40,611 bases of DNA from Candidatus Thiomargarita nelsonii (GCA_000785145.2 JSZA02000049.1:1-40611); one strand, 5' to 3'; counted from the stretch's first letter, positions 22,145 to 32,289 are shown. Notes: generated by a model not told the origin, from the letters alone. Program-made: numbers and translations.

Positions 22145-25100
22145 TCACCTGCCATCCCCAAACACGACAAACCCTCCCCAAAAATAAGGATGAGAATAAA
22201 TCTCCTTGAGTACATTTTCGACCACCTTACCTTCAATCATCGCTATTTTAGCTTGGCGCAAGGCTTCCGCTAAGTGGCGTTTTTTCTGCAATTGGGTAAA
22301 GAAAGTTTGATTTAATTGTTGAGTAGCCCAATCGTTTACCGTCCAAAGAGAAACGGACACGGCTGGCGTACCCGCATACATAAATGCACGAGTTAAACCC
22401 CGAACGCCTTCACCTTTGGTATTTTCACCTCGCCCTGTATTACAGGCGGATAGGCTCACCAAATCGGCATTCATTTGTAATCCAAAGGCATCCGCCATTT
22501 TCAAATAACCATCTGATAAGACTAAGGCAGGTTGTTCAATGTGCTTAACTTTGTCTGGCAAAACGGCATGGGTGGCAAACAGGATATAGCGGAAATCATC
22601 TAGCCATTTTTTGTCGTTGAATTGCAACACTGTTTTTACTGAGGCTTCTTGTCGTAAATGAAGGGATTGAGGTTGCGTGTCTGGATTAACCTTCAATAAC
22701 TTAGCAATTTCTCGCGCTTCCTTTTCAGTGCTGGGCAACTCAGGAAAGCAACCCTTACCGCCTCGCAATTGCTGATAAGCGCGGGTGCGTAATTTGTCAA
22801 TTGTGTGATTTTTTGGCCAGTTTTCACAATTTTCTTGTGGAAAAACGGGGTTAGCAAAGGCGAGTAAAGCTTGCCGCTTTTCGGTGTCACGGCGTTGTTG
22901 TGCATCGCGTAGCGTTTTGAGCAAAGATGCCGAGGATAAATAGGCTATCGCATTGTCTTGTATTAGATAATGTGGCTTTTGTTCATCAGGGACAGTGACA
23001 AGGGCTTCAAAGGGCAAAGTGTACAAGGCACCTGTGGGGATGACATAAAGCGTGTCTGGCTTGACTTTGACGATTAGCTCACGGGCGGCATCTGGCAGCA
23101 ATTGCTGATAAAGCGTATGACTGGTTTCGACAAAATCAGGTAGTGTGTTTGCAATTGCATTTTCTAGGTGTGTTTTAAGTCGGATGCCTTTTAATTTTCT
23201 CTTTTTAGCCGTGCCGATTTCACTGATCATAGCTTTTACGCCCGTGTCACGAAACGCGGTGATTTGTTGTTGCATTTGCTCTTCTGTCAAAGGGAGACTA
23301 AATAGAGCAAAATGTTGCTTGCCAACTATCCACAAGTCGGTGCTCTCTTCCCTCACGTTATAGATGAGCATGAGTTCTCCCGCCTGTAATATGTCCTTTT
23401 GTAATTTTTCCAAAGCGACGGGCTTGGGATATTTTAGGGCGTAATAAGCTGGGTAATCTGTTTGTAGTGTTTTTTCAAAATCAGCTTGTTCAGCTTGTAA
23501 CTTTTCTAGCCGATGACGATGTGGTTCAGCGTCTTTACCTTGAGCAAGGGCTTCGATGCGACTTTTGCGGGTAGCGACTATTTGTTGTTCAAGTTTTCTG
23601 TCTCGTTGTGAAATGTCCTCGGATACACCAGCAAAACGTCGTGCGCCGCTTTTGCCCATTTCTTCTAGGAAAATGCGGCTTTGTTGGCGTTCAAAGACTT
23701 GTAGGGCTTTACGATCATAGGCTTTGTTAGGGTGTTTTTTGTGAAGCAGTTGCAATAGTGCGAGCAGCTCATCATATACCTGCCATTTATTCCGCATAAA
23801 AGACAATTTTTGTTCTTTGACTGTTAGCCCCCCACGTAGTTTTTCAATGTGATCTATGGCTTGTTCATAATGGGTAATGGCGGCATCGAATTGATTGAGT
23901 TTGACTTCTGTAGAAGCTAACCCACGAAACGCCTTCCAATCTTTAACATCTAATTTTTTTAGAAGGGTTATGCTGTCTTTAAAGTGAGTCTTTGCTTTTT
24001 GGTATTGTCCTAAATTATTATACAGCATGCCGAAGTTAATTAGGTCAGAACTTTCCTTGTGTTTGTCACCGATTTCGCGTTTAATTTTCAAAGATTGCTG
24101 TAAATAATCCAAGGTTTTTCGGTATTGTCCTAAATTACCGTACAGCACGCCTATGTTATTTAGGTAAATTCCAATCCCATGTTTATCATCGATTTCGCGG
24201 GATATAACCAAACCTTGTTGATAATAATCCAAGGATTTTCGGTATTGTCCTAAGTTCATGTACAACACGCCTATGTTACCTATGGTTTTTCCAACATTGA
24301 ATTTATCACCGATTTTGTGGAATATAGCTAAAGCTTGTTGGAAATAATCCAAGGCTTTTCGGTATTGTCCTAACTTCATGTACAACAGACCAAAATTACC
24401 TAGGTTACTTCCAATGCCAGGTTTTCGATTGATTTTAGTGGATATAGCTAAAGCTTGCTGGTAATAATCCAAGGCTTTTTGGTATTGTCCCAAATTCTCG
24501 TACACCACGCCAAGGTTATTTAGGTTAATTTCAATTTTTCGTTTGCTACCAATTTCGCGAAATATAACCAAAGCTTGCTGGTAATAATCCAAGGCTTTTC
24601 GGTATTGTCCAATACCGTTATACAGCACACCGAGGTTACTTAGGTTGGTACCTTCCCCGTTTTTGTCACCTATTTTGCTGGCTATAGCCAAAGATTGCTG
24701 GTAATAATCCAAGGCTTTTCGGTATTGTCCCAAATTGTCGTACACTATGCCGAGGCTAGCTAGGTTATTTCCAACCCCGCGTTTGTCACCGATTTCGCGG
24801 GATATAGCCAAAGCTTGCTGGTGATAATCCAAGGCTTTTCGGTATTGTCCAAGTGAGCCATACACCACACCGAGGCTAGCTAGGTTATTTCCAACCCCGC
24901 GTTTGTCACCGATTTCGCGGGATATAGCCAAAGCTTGCTGGTGATAATCCAAGGCTTTTCGGTATTGTCCAAGTGAGCCATACACCACACCGAGGCTAGC
25001 TAGGTTATTTCCAACCCCGCGTTTGTCACCGATTTCGCGGGATATAGCCAAAGCTTGCTGGTGATAATCCAAGGCTTTTCGATATTGTCCAAGTGAGCCA

Positions 25101-27351
25101 TACACCACACCGAGGCTAGTTAGGTTACTTCCAATCCCATCTTTGTCACCTAGTTCGCGGGATATAGCCAAAGCTTGCTGGAAATAATCCAAGGCTTTTC
25201 GGTATTGTCCAAGTGAGCCATACACCACGCCGAGGTTACTTAGGTTACTTCCAATCCCATCTTTGTCACCGATTTCGCGGAATATAGCCAAAGATTGCTG
25301 GTAATAATCCAAGGCTTTTTGGTATTGTCCCAAATTCTTGTACACCACGCCGAGGTTAGTTAGGTTTTTTCCAACCCCGCCTTTGTCACCGATTTCGCGG
25401 TCTATAGCCAAAGCTTGCTGGAAATAATCCAAGGCTTTTCGGTATTGTCCAATACCGTTATACACCACGCCGAGGTTAGTTAGGTTTGCTCCAACGAGAC
25501 GTTTGTCACCGATTTCTCGTAATATAGCCGAAGCTTGCTGGTAATAATCCAAGGCTTTTCGGTATTGTCCAAGATAGTCATACACCACGCCGAGGTTAGC
25601 TAGGTTACTTCCAACCCCGCGTTTGTCAGCGATTTCGCGGGATATAGCCAAAGCTTGCTCGTAATAATCCAAGGCTTTTCGGTATTGTCCCAAATTCAAG
25701 TACACCACGCCGAGGTTAGTTAGGTTTTTTCCAACCCCGCCTTTGTCAGCGATTTCGCGGGATATAGCCAAAGCTTGCTGGAAATAATCCAAGGCTTTTC
25801 GGTATTGTCCAAGATAGTCATACACCACGCCGAGGTTAGTTAGGTTACTTCCAATCCCGCGTTTGTCACCGATTTCGCGGAATATAGCCAAAGCTTGCTG
25901 GTAATAATCCAAGGCTTTTTGGTATTGTCCCAAATTCTTGTACACCACGCCGAGGTTAGTTAGGTTTTTTCCAACCCCGCCTTTGTCAGCGATTTCGCGG
26001 TCTATAGCCAAAGCTTGCTGGAAATAATCCAAGGCTTTTCGGTATTGTCCAATTCATACACCATGCCGAGGTTAGTTAGGTTTGCTCCAACGAGACGTTT
26101 GTCACCGATTTCTCGTAATATAGCCGAAGCTTGCTGGTAATAATCCAAGGCTTTTCGGTATTGTCCCAACTTCATGTACACTATGCCGAAGTTATTTAGG
26201 TTTCTTCCAACCCCCTGTTTGTCACCGATTTCGCGGTCTATAGCCAAAGCTTGCTGGAAATAATCCAAGGCTTTTTGGTATTGTCCCAAATTCTTGTACA
26301 CCAAGCCGAGGTTATTTAGGTTACTTCCGATCCCGCGTTTGTCACCGATTTCTCGTAATATAACCAAAGCTTGCTGGAAATAATCCAAGGCTTTTCGGTA
26401 TTGTCCCAAATTCGTGTACACCACGCCGAGGTTAGCTAGGTTACTTCCAACCCCGCGTTTGTCACCAATTTCGCGGGCTATAGCCAAAGCTTGCTGGTAA
26501 TAATCCAAGGCTTTTCGGTATTGTCCCAACTTCATGTACACTATGCCGAAGTTATTTAGGTTACCTCCAACCCCCTGTTTGTCACCGATTTCGCGGTATA
26601 TAGCCAAAGCTTGCTGGAAATAATCCAAGGCTTTTCGGTATTGTCCAAGATTGTCATACACCAAGCCGAGGTTATTTAGGTTATTTCCAAGCCCGCGTTT
26701 GTCACCGATTTCGCGGGCTATAGCCAAAGCTTGCTCGTAATAATCCAAGGCTTTTCGGTATTGTCCCAAATCCATGTACACCACGCCGAAGTTACCAATA
26801 AACTGACTAATGTAACGCTTATCACCTATTTCACGCGCTTGTTGTAAGCCTGTTTGCCATTTTTCTAAAGCTGTTTGGTAATTAGATTTGTAATAGGCTT
26901 TCTCCCCTTCTTCTTGTAAACGCTCAAGAGCGGGATTGGGATAAGACAATTCATGACGCATTATATCTTTTAAAGAAATACCAATCCGTCCCCCTTGCAA
27001 CACAACGCTTTGCACAACACCCGCACGAATCAATCGCAATTCAACATGCGGTTTAGCAGCATTGGCTTGCAGTGAATTGACAAGTTGCTCAACAGAATTC
27101 ATTGGTTGTTCGTTATAGGCAACAATAATATCACCTCGTTGCAAGCCTTTTTGATCAGCTTGCGAGTTTGGTACTATTTTCACCACCAGAACACCCTGCG
27201 CTCCCGCAAACAGTTCATGCTGGTTTTTTTGTAGTTGCAGCGCATACTCTAATAAGGTAGCGTCATCCATCTGAGGGGGAGAAATTTCTTCCGCCCCCGC
27301 TGCCGAAATAACGAGTATTAACGTTAATACAATCGTTTTAATCAATTTCAT
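22145..27351 (-). pseudogene. Secreted PDZ-TPR-CHAT protein gene with a 4-bp frameshift
   Basis: About 1,735 codons from ATG 27351 (AAGGAG upstream). Order: signal peptide MKLIKTIVLTLILVISAAGA; PDZ domain (GVLVVKIVPNSQADQKGLQRGDIIVAYNEQPMNSVEQLV); 24 TPR units of 40 residues (LGQYRKALDYYQQALAIxREIGDKxGVGxNLxNLGVVYxN); a helical linker; and a C-terminal CHAT caspase-like domain with catalytic histidine in ILFATHAVLPDK and cysteine in LVSLSACNTGRGE. The frame breaks near 26050 where one repeat is 116 bp rather than 120, so translation stops after LDNTEKPWIISSKLWL. Both halves are otherwise intact, so this is a recent mutation, a phase switch or an assembly error. CHAT proteases are effectors in stress and immunity; an exported one with PDZ is unusual. 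Confidence 0.88.
24001..26766 (-). repeat. 24-unit tandem repeat of 120 bp (TPR-coding)
   Basis: GGTATTGTCC (one GATATTGTCC) recurs at 24001, then every 120 bp to 26041, then at 26157 and every 120 bp to 26757. The single 116-bp step places a 4-bp deletion at about 26050-26056. Units starting at 24841 and 24961 are identical over 120 bp, showing very recent unit duplication. Confidence 0.95.
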
Positions 27352-27387
27352 TTGAATTTTTCTCCTTTTGACTAAAATTCCGCCCTC

Positions 27388-27657
27388 CTGCACTAGTACT
27401 CTGTCAACTTGGTTTTGACGGGTAATGTAGGGTGCGTCCTACGCACCAATGCCATTAAGTTAAGCTCATGTAGGGTGGATTAAGCGGCAGCGTATCCACC
27501 GATATTTATATATAAATCATGTGGATACGCTATCGCTTAATCCACCCTACATGTATGGGCTAATCTGCCCACTTAATGGCATTGGTCCTACGCACAGGGG
27601 CATCTCTGGTGCGTAGGACGCACCCTACAAAACAAAATTGACAAAATACTAGTGCAG
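27388..27657. mobile_element. Four-level nested palindromic elements
   Basis: Outermost arms CTGCACTAGTACTCTGTCAA and TTGACAAAATACTAGTGCAG (27388, 27657) enclose a GTAGGGTGCGTCC...GGACGCACCCTAC palindrome. A CAATGCCA MITE (27447-27584) interrupts this with exact 11-bp duplications GTCCTACGCAC at 27436-27446 and 27585-27595. That MITE contains a GTAGGGTGGATTAAGCG...CGCTTAATCCACCCTAC palindrome instead of the usual core. It separates the CHAT gene from the STAND pair. Confidence 0.9.
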
Positions 27658-27764
27658 GAAAGCCGAAATATCCAGATCATATAGTACAACTGATTTGGGG
27701 AATAAACGGATTGTTCTATTCTATTTAAAATAAAAGGGTTATCCTATCCCCCAATCCGTTGTAC

Positions 27765-29951
27765 TCAATTTTTCCCCTGTTGACTAAAAAACCGCCTAAT
27801 CAATTCAACCTGAAAACGAAAACCGTCTGCGGTTTCTTCAATAAGCTGACGTTCTACCAAATTTGATAAAACCTCATCAATATTCTCACAGTGCTCACTC
27901 AATACCGCCCGACTTATCTCCGCCCCTTCTCCTTTATTGGCGAGGAAAGACAACAGTTTTTTTTCGGCGGAGCTACGTTTTTCAATAATATCAAGAAAAT
28001 AGTATTTGCTAATTTCCAACGTTTTGGGGATGGCTTTCTCGACATCTTCTTTTTGTGCCAAATATCGGGTTTTTGTATTTTCTTGATTTTTTAAAAGCAC
28101 AATCTCCTTACACAAGGCTTGCAAACAGGCGGGATGACAACGAGTCAACGTCAAAACGCGCTGTGTCGCTTCTGGTGTATATTCGAGCAAAAAATCTTCC
28201 ATGGGGTTTTCAATTAATTGTTTGGCTTCATCCTCACCTAAGTAACCAAGGTGAACGGTGTCAACATTAATCAAATAGTGAGCCCAATCCGAAAATTCCT
28301 CTAACCGATAAGCCCCTGCCATCAAAATTTTGAAGCGTGGACGATGCTGAATAATATGCCGAAATGTACTCAAGACTGAATCTTTATCTAAACGTTCCTT
28401 TTTGAAAACACCTTCTAAAGCTTCAAATTCATCAAAAGTAATTAAAAAACTATAACCTTTTACATTGTCTTCAATATCATCTAACCATTCGTCAAAAACA
28501 GTAAAAGGATCGTCTTTTAATGCGTCGATGCTAAGTTTTGGCCAAAGAAACTGTCGATTTTCACGGGCAGACTTCCTCATAGCACGACTAATTTGGTATA
28601 AAAAACCGCTGTGAGTTGTTGCGGTCGCTGCCCCTTGAAAATCAACAAATAGTGGTACATATTTATCAGGCAACATTTGACTGAGCTGCAATATCAGCGA
28701 CGTTTTGCCCATGCGCCGTTGTCCATAAAGCAAAATGGGAGAACTATGTTGATTCTGTCGTAAATTTTCAATGCGCTCACTCACGTCTTGACGTCCCACA
28801 AACAATTGAGTTTGTCCACGTAAAGGGACAAGCGTATAAGGATTTTCAATTTTTTGGTCATCTACTGCCGTCACTTCTTTGACTTGACTAGCCCCCTCAA
28901 AAATGACACCTTGTAAAAAGTTTGCTTGAAAAAAGCCAGTAATATCTAGCGATTTGTTTAACCATATCTGCCGCCACCAACCCAATCCTAAAGCGATTAA
29001 GCTCAATAATAAAAAGATCGGGCTATCTTGCTTCAACATAAAAAAAAAGGTATAAACACTCCAGCAACTCAATAAACCGGCTACGATACCAGATAAGGAA
29101 GTCCTCCCTATCTTACGCGCCAATAGGTAAGGTAAGGCGAATAGTAAAGTGAAAAATACGCCATTTGAAAGGCTACCTGTCACAGATTTGATTAAGTTAT
29201 CTGGCTCTACTATATTAATTAAGACAGTTGTTATTATCCAAAATATGGCACCCAATATCCCTGCCAATTTCCATTTCTGCAAAGTGAAACCAAGCAGAAA
29301 AATGAGGCAAAAAGTCAAAACGAGCACTTGTGGATCAAGAAAAGGAAAAGAAATAACAACGGAGCCGAGAGCGAGGATACTCATCAGTATCACATTTGTC
29401 ACCAGTAAACTGATAAAAATGCTGCCTATTTTTAAGGACGATTTGCTCGTTAAGCCGATTAAAACGTTACTGGCAAGGCTAGCCGCAAAAATACCCGATA
29501 AAACAGCCTCACTATGCCATTCTCCTGAAAAAAAAAATAAACCTATCAGTAAACTACTGACCATACTGGCGACAAAACTAAAAGCGACGGATACCGTAAT
29601 GCCACTGATCACGCCACTCACAAAACATAAGGTCATTGTATATATCACGCCCTTAAGCGGCGTAATGCTCGGTTCTGGCGTTCCCCATAACCATGATAAT
29701 GAGTATAACCATAATCCAACCATTATTCCGATAAACAAAGGTCCAGCTACATATATCCATAATAAACGCTGCAACAAAGGATGTCGCCATTGTTCAAAAT
29801 TGAGATTGTACAAGGCAAAATCAGGCGAGAGTTTAATATCAATATTCTGGACCAAGGCTTGCCAAGCTGACGGGCGGAAAAGCAACCAAAAAAGCAGTTG
29901 TGTACTGGCTAATAATGGATTGCTATGCAAAGATGATGATATTAAAGACAT
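27765..29951 (-). CDS. Membrane-embedded STAND-type ATPase
   Basis: 728 residues. Residues about 60-330 hold some 10-11 hydrophobic helices (for example RLLWIYVAGPLFIGIMVGLWLYSLSWL, GILGAIFWIITTVLINIV). A linker leads to a STAND/AAA_16-like NTPase: LFVGRQDVSERIENLRQNQHSSPILLYGQRRMGKTSLILQL (Walker A near 410), FLITFDEFEALEG (Walker B near 503), AGAYRLEEFSDW (sensor) and a winged-helix tail (AEISRAVLSEHCENIDEVLSNLVERQLIEETADGFRFQVELIRRFF). It follows the HTH-STAND gene by 44 nt on the same strand, so likely one operon. STAND proteins are ligand-triggered switches; the membrane part may sense or be the effector. I know no named family for the full architecture. Confidence 0.85.
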   Translation of the reverse strand: MSLISSSLHSNPLLASTQLLFWLLFRPSAWQALVQNIDIKLSPDFALYNLNFEQWRHPLLQRLLWIYVAGPLFIGIMVGLWLYSLSWLWGTPEPSITPLKGVIYTMTLCFVSGVISGITVSVAFSFVASMVSSLLIGLFFFSGEWHSEAVLSGIFAASLASNVLIGLTSKSSLKIGSIFISLLVTNVILMSILALGSVVISFPFLDPQVLVLTFCLIFLLGFTLQKWKLAGILGAIFWIITTVLINIVEPDNLIKSVTGSLSNGVFFTLLFALPYLLARKIGRTSLSGIVAGLLSCWSVYTFFFMLKQDSPIFLLLSLIALGLGWWRQIWLNKSLDITGFFQANFLQGVIFEGASQVKEVTAVDDQKIENPYTLVPLRGQTQLFVGRQDVSERIENLRQNQHSSPILLYGQRRMGKTSLILQLSQMLPDKYVPLFVDFQGAATATTHSGFLYQISRAMRKSARENRQFLWPKLSIDALKDDPFTVFDEWLDDIEDNVKGYSFLITFDEFEALEGVFKKERLDKDSVLSTFRHIIQHRPRFKILMAGAYRLEEFSDWAHYLINVDTVHLGYLGEDEAKQLIENPMEDFLLEYTPEATQRVLTLTRCHPACLQALCKEIVLLKNQENTKTRYLAQKEDVEKAIPKTLEISKYYFLDIIEKRSSAEKKLLSFLANKGEGAEISRAVLSEHCENIDEVLSNLVERQLIEETADGFRFQVELIRRFFSQQGKN

Positions 29952-29995
29952 GATAATTTTTCAGCTATAAAAGGATTTATCTTGGACGATTAAGA

Positions 29996-31057
29996 TTAGG
30001 TATCAGTATTTGTCCACAAATACTCATACTCTTTTACTTTTGCTTTCCCCACGTTTTTCCAATCTTTTTCGTCGAGCCGACTCTTACAAAGTTCTTGAAG
30101 TAAAATTGGCCACTGACGGCTATTTTTTAATAGCCACTTGGTATCTTCTTCTGAAAAAAGCGCCGCACCGATGAGTTGACGCGCCTCTTCTTCGGTGAAG
30201 GCTTTTAGCTCATTATGCTCAAATATATTAAAGAATTCAGAACCACTGCGTTCTTCCAATTGTTTCGGTGAGAGATGTGAAGTCACACAAAAACCTAATT
30301 GACCATTTGCCCCATAATTGAGTGATCTCATACCCGCCCAAAATATATTATCCATTTCAGGCGAGTTGAACCCACTATCAACATTATCTAATAAAAAAAG
30401 ACTGGGTCTTTTTACTTGCTCGTCAACTGTCTCTATAAAAATATCCAAGTCACAAGGCTCTGGTTTTTTTAGCCCCAGTTTATTGAGGACATGACGAAAA
30501 AAATAGTCTAAACGTTGCATTCGTTTATTGGCTAAGTCCACATAAACAAAATTCTTCACGACTGTGGACCAGTCCTTTTGCCCCTTACGTCGTGGACTCT
30601 CCATCTTATGCATATCCATGATATAGTTGAGTAGTGAAGTCTTACCACTCCGTTTAGGACCAATAATGGCTACATGTTCTAGGGGCACCCGCCTCCAAGC
30701 ATTAGCTAATCTTTTTAACACCTCATCACGCCCAAAAAAATCACGGGCGTAAATGATTGGGCGCGTTGTGAGCCCGACGATGGGCTCAGCATTTTTATCA
30801 ACACTGCCTTGAGGTGCAAACACTTGCGTTTGGGGGTCAGGCCATCCCGCTGCCATGAAAAATTCACTCCTTTCTTGAGTGGTTAAGTCGAATATCTCGG
30901 CGCATTTTATGACTTTGTCGTACTTTGGGGCTTTGATCGTGCCAGTACGCCAACGATAAACGGTCTCTCGTGTCACGCCACCGATTCTTTCAGCCAGATC
31001 AACATCGCTCAAATTAGTACGCGCCATGTATCTTTTGAATAAATCTGCAACTGTCAT
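29996..31057 (-). CDS. XRE helix-turn-helix STAND ATPase
   Basis: 353 residues, TTAGGAG a few bases before ATG 31057. Residues 1-65 form a Cro/CI-type DNA-binding domain (LAERIGGVTRETVYRWRTGTIKAPKYDKVIKCAEIFDL). Then comes a STAND/AAA NTPase: RDFFGRDEVLKRLANAWRRVPLEHVAIIGPKRSGKTSLLNYI (Walker A near 135), SLFLLDNVDSGF (Walker B near 222) and GFCVTSHLSPKQLEERSGSEFFNIFE (sensor). No membrane segment. First gene of a two-gene unit with the membrane STAND protein; both share the GRxE/D head of the ATPase domain. It probably regulates its own operon, perhaps through the GTTACGC motif in its promoter (inference). Confidence 0.88.
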   Translation of the reverse strand: MTVADLFKRYMARTNLSDVDLAERIGGVTRETVYRWRTGTIKAPKYDKVIKCAEIFDLTTQERSEFFMAAGWPDPQTQVFAPQGSVDKNAEPIVGLTTRPIIYARDFFGRDEVLKRLANAWRRVPLEHVAIIGPKRSGKTSLLNYIMDMHKMESPRRKGQKDWSTVVKNFVYVDLANKRMQRLDYFFRHVLNKLGLKKPEPCDLDIFIETVDEQVKRPSLFLLDNVDSGFNSPEMDNIFWAGMRSLNYGANGQLGFCVTSHLSPKQLEERSGSEFFNIFEHNELKAFTEEEARQLIGAALFSEEDTKWLLKNSRQWPILLQELCKSRLDEKDWKNVGKAKVKEYEYLWTNTDT

Positions 31058-31099
31058 TATAATCTCCTAAGAATTTTGAATTTTTAATGTGGTGGAAAG

Positions 31100-31128
31100 A
31101 TTATAACGTGTTACGCAATAATTGTTTC
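31100..31128 (-). promoter_or_regulatory. Promoter of the STAND operon
   Basis: On the minus strand: TATAAT at 31105-31100 and a weak -35 GAAACA at 31128-31123, 17 bp apart. Between them is GCGTAACACG, shared exactly with the promoter at 33034-33063. About 40 nt upstream of the ATG. Confidence 0.6.
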
Positions 31129-31189
31129 GGTGTTCTTGTTTTTTTTGAGGAAAAAATGAATTTTTCAGTAGACTTGTCCCTTTTTAATT

Positions 31190-31224
31190 GTAGGGTGGAT
31201 TAAGCGATAGCGTATCCACCCTAC
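31190..31224. repeat. GTAGGGTGGATTAAGCG palindrome
   Basis: GTAGGGTGGATTAAGCGATA and CGTATCCACCCTAC, the same element that forms the innermost level at 27473-27554. Followed by a CAATGCCATTAAGTTAAG arm without its partner. Confidence 0.75.
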
Positions 31225-31260
31225 TTATCAATGCCATTAAGTTAAGCATAAATACGTTTT

Positions 31261-31371
31261 TTTTTGTAGGGTGGGTAGAGCGGAGCGAAACCCACCAACT
31301 CGTTGAAATTTATAACAATGGTGGGTTGGGCGTCCCGCCACTTCGTATCGCTCTACCCACCCTACAAAAAA
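31261..31371. repeat. TTTTTTGTAGGGTGGG palindromic element
   Basis: Arms TTTTTTGTAGGGTGGGTAGAG and CTCTACCCACCCTACAAAAA; centre TTGAAATTTATAACAATGG. Second copy of the element at 4905-5017. It abuts the stop codon of the next gene (31372) and could act as its terminator. Confidence 0.8.
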
Positions 31372-32289
31372 CTAATCAGAGTCTCCCTGCTTTTTTTCAG
31401 TTTTTGAGTTTTGCGTTATTGCTTTCTTATACAATCGTCGACTCTCATCCATAACAACCCAATAATTAAAAGACAATTTTCCCTTGAGTGAGTCACTGAC
31501 TATTTCAACCTTGCCATCTTGCTGAACAAGAAACGAACTGTCATAGATATTATTTCCATAAATCATACCCGCGTCTATCCACCAGCCTATTTCTTTTTCA
31601 GCGTATACGAATACCGGTTTAAGTCCAAATTCCTTTAAGGTTTGCTGAGACAAATCGTCAGGGCTTAAATCCAATATAACGAATATTCCATTGCTGATGG
31701 AGATCGCTGACACAAAAAACTTTAGATAAGACTCTGCCTTCTTGGCGGAATCGATGGAAATGCCCAACAAGTCATTCATCTTATGTATTGGGGTACCTTT
31801 ACCGTCCAATACGACATGAGCATCTTTTCCAGTCACCCCTATTATGTAATAAGCCCCAGAACTACCCGTTGGTAGGGCTTCCGCAAGCACGACATTCCTG
31901 TTTGCCGTCGAGTAAAATGGAATACTCTTAGTGCGAACAGACTCAATTGCGACTGATTTTCCCAAATGATTTAATAACACAGTCTCTGACCAATCCTTCC
32001 ATATCTTACCTTTATCAACCCAAGCTCCTTCAACAACAGGCGCAAACGGAACGGCGGAGATAGCAGCAACGGGATGTCCATAATTATTCCTCGGTTTTTC
32101 CTCATATGTCTTGAAACAGTTTGGAAGGCAATGATCAACTATTTCCCTGTTTTGCTCAGCTATTTCCCTCTTTATCTCACGCAGCTTATCAAGCCTATCA
32201 TTTGTTGAATTATATCGCACTACATTGACGAGCAATGTTCCTCCCGTAATTAATATTAATAAAGTAGCCTTAACGTTTGTTGCATTCAT
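31372..32289 (-). CDS. Membrane-anchored protein of unknown function
   Basis: 305 residues, AGGAGG just before ATG 32289. An N-terminal anchor (VKATLLILITGGTLLVNVV) is followed by a short coiled coil (DRLDKLREIKREIAEQNREIV) and a CLPNCF cysteine pair. The remainder is an extracytoplasmic domain rich in beta segments (VAIESVRTKSIPFYSTANRNVVLAEALPTGSSGAYYIIGVTGKDAHVVLDGKGTPI). No family recognised. Same strand as the STAND pair but separated from it by two palindromic elements and a promoter, so probably independent. Confidence 0.75.
   Translation of the reverse strand: MNATNVKATLLILITGGTLLVNVVRYNSTNDRLDKLREIKREIAEQNREIVDHCLPNCFKTYEEKPRNNYGHPVAAISAVPFAPVVEGAWVDKGKIWKDWSETVLLNHLGKSVAIESVRTKSIPFYSTANRNVVLAEALPTGSSGAYYIIGVTGKDAHVVLDGKGTPIHKMNDLLGISIDSAKKAESYLKFFVSAISISNGIFVILDLSPDDLSQQTLKEFGLKPVFVYAEKEIGWWIDAGMIYGNNIYDSSFLVQQDGKVEIVSDSLKGKLSFNYWVVMDESRRLYKKAITQNSKTEKKQGDSD

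Noticed and set aside
24001..26766. Regular repeat array resembling a CRISPR
   Set aside because: Period 120 bp without unique spacers, open in one frame and encoding 40-residue TPR units; it is a coding tandem repeat.
29149..29970. 273-codon plus-strand frame
   Set aside because: Antisense to the membrane STAND gene, lysine/proline-rich with no domain; a shadow of the hydrophobic coding strand.
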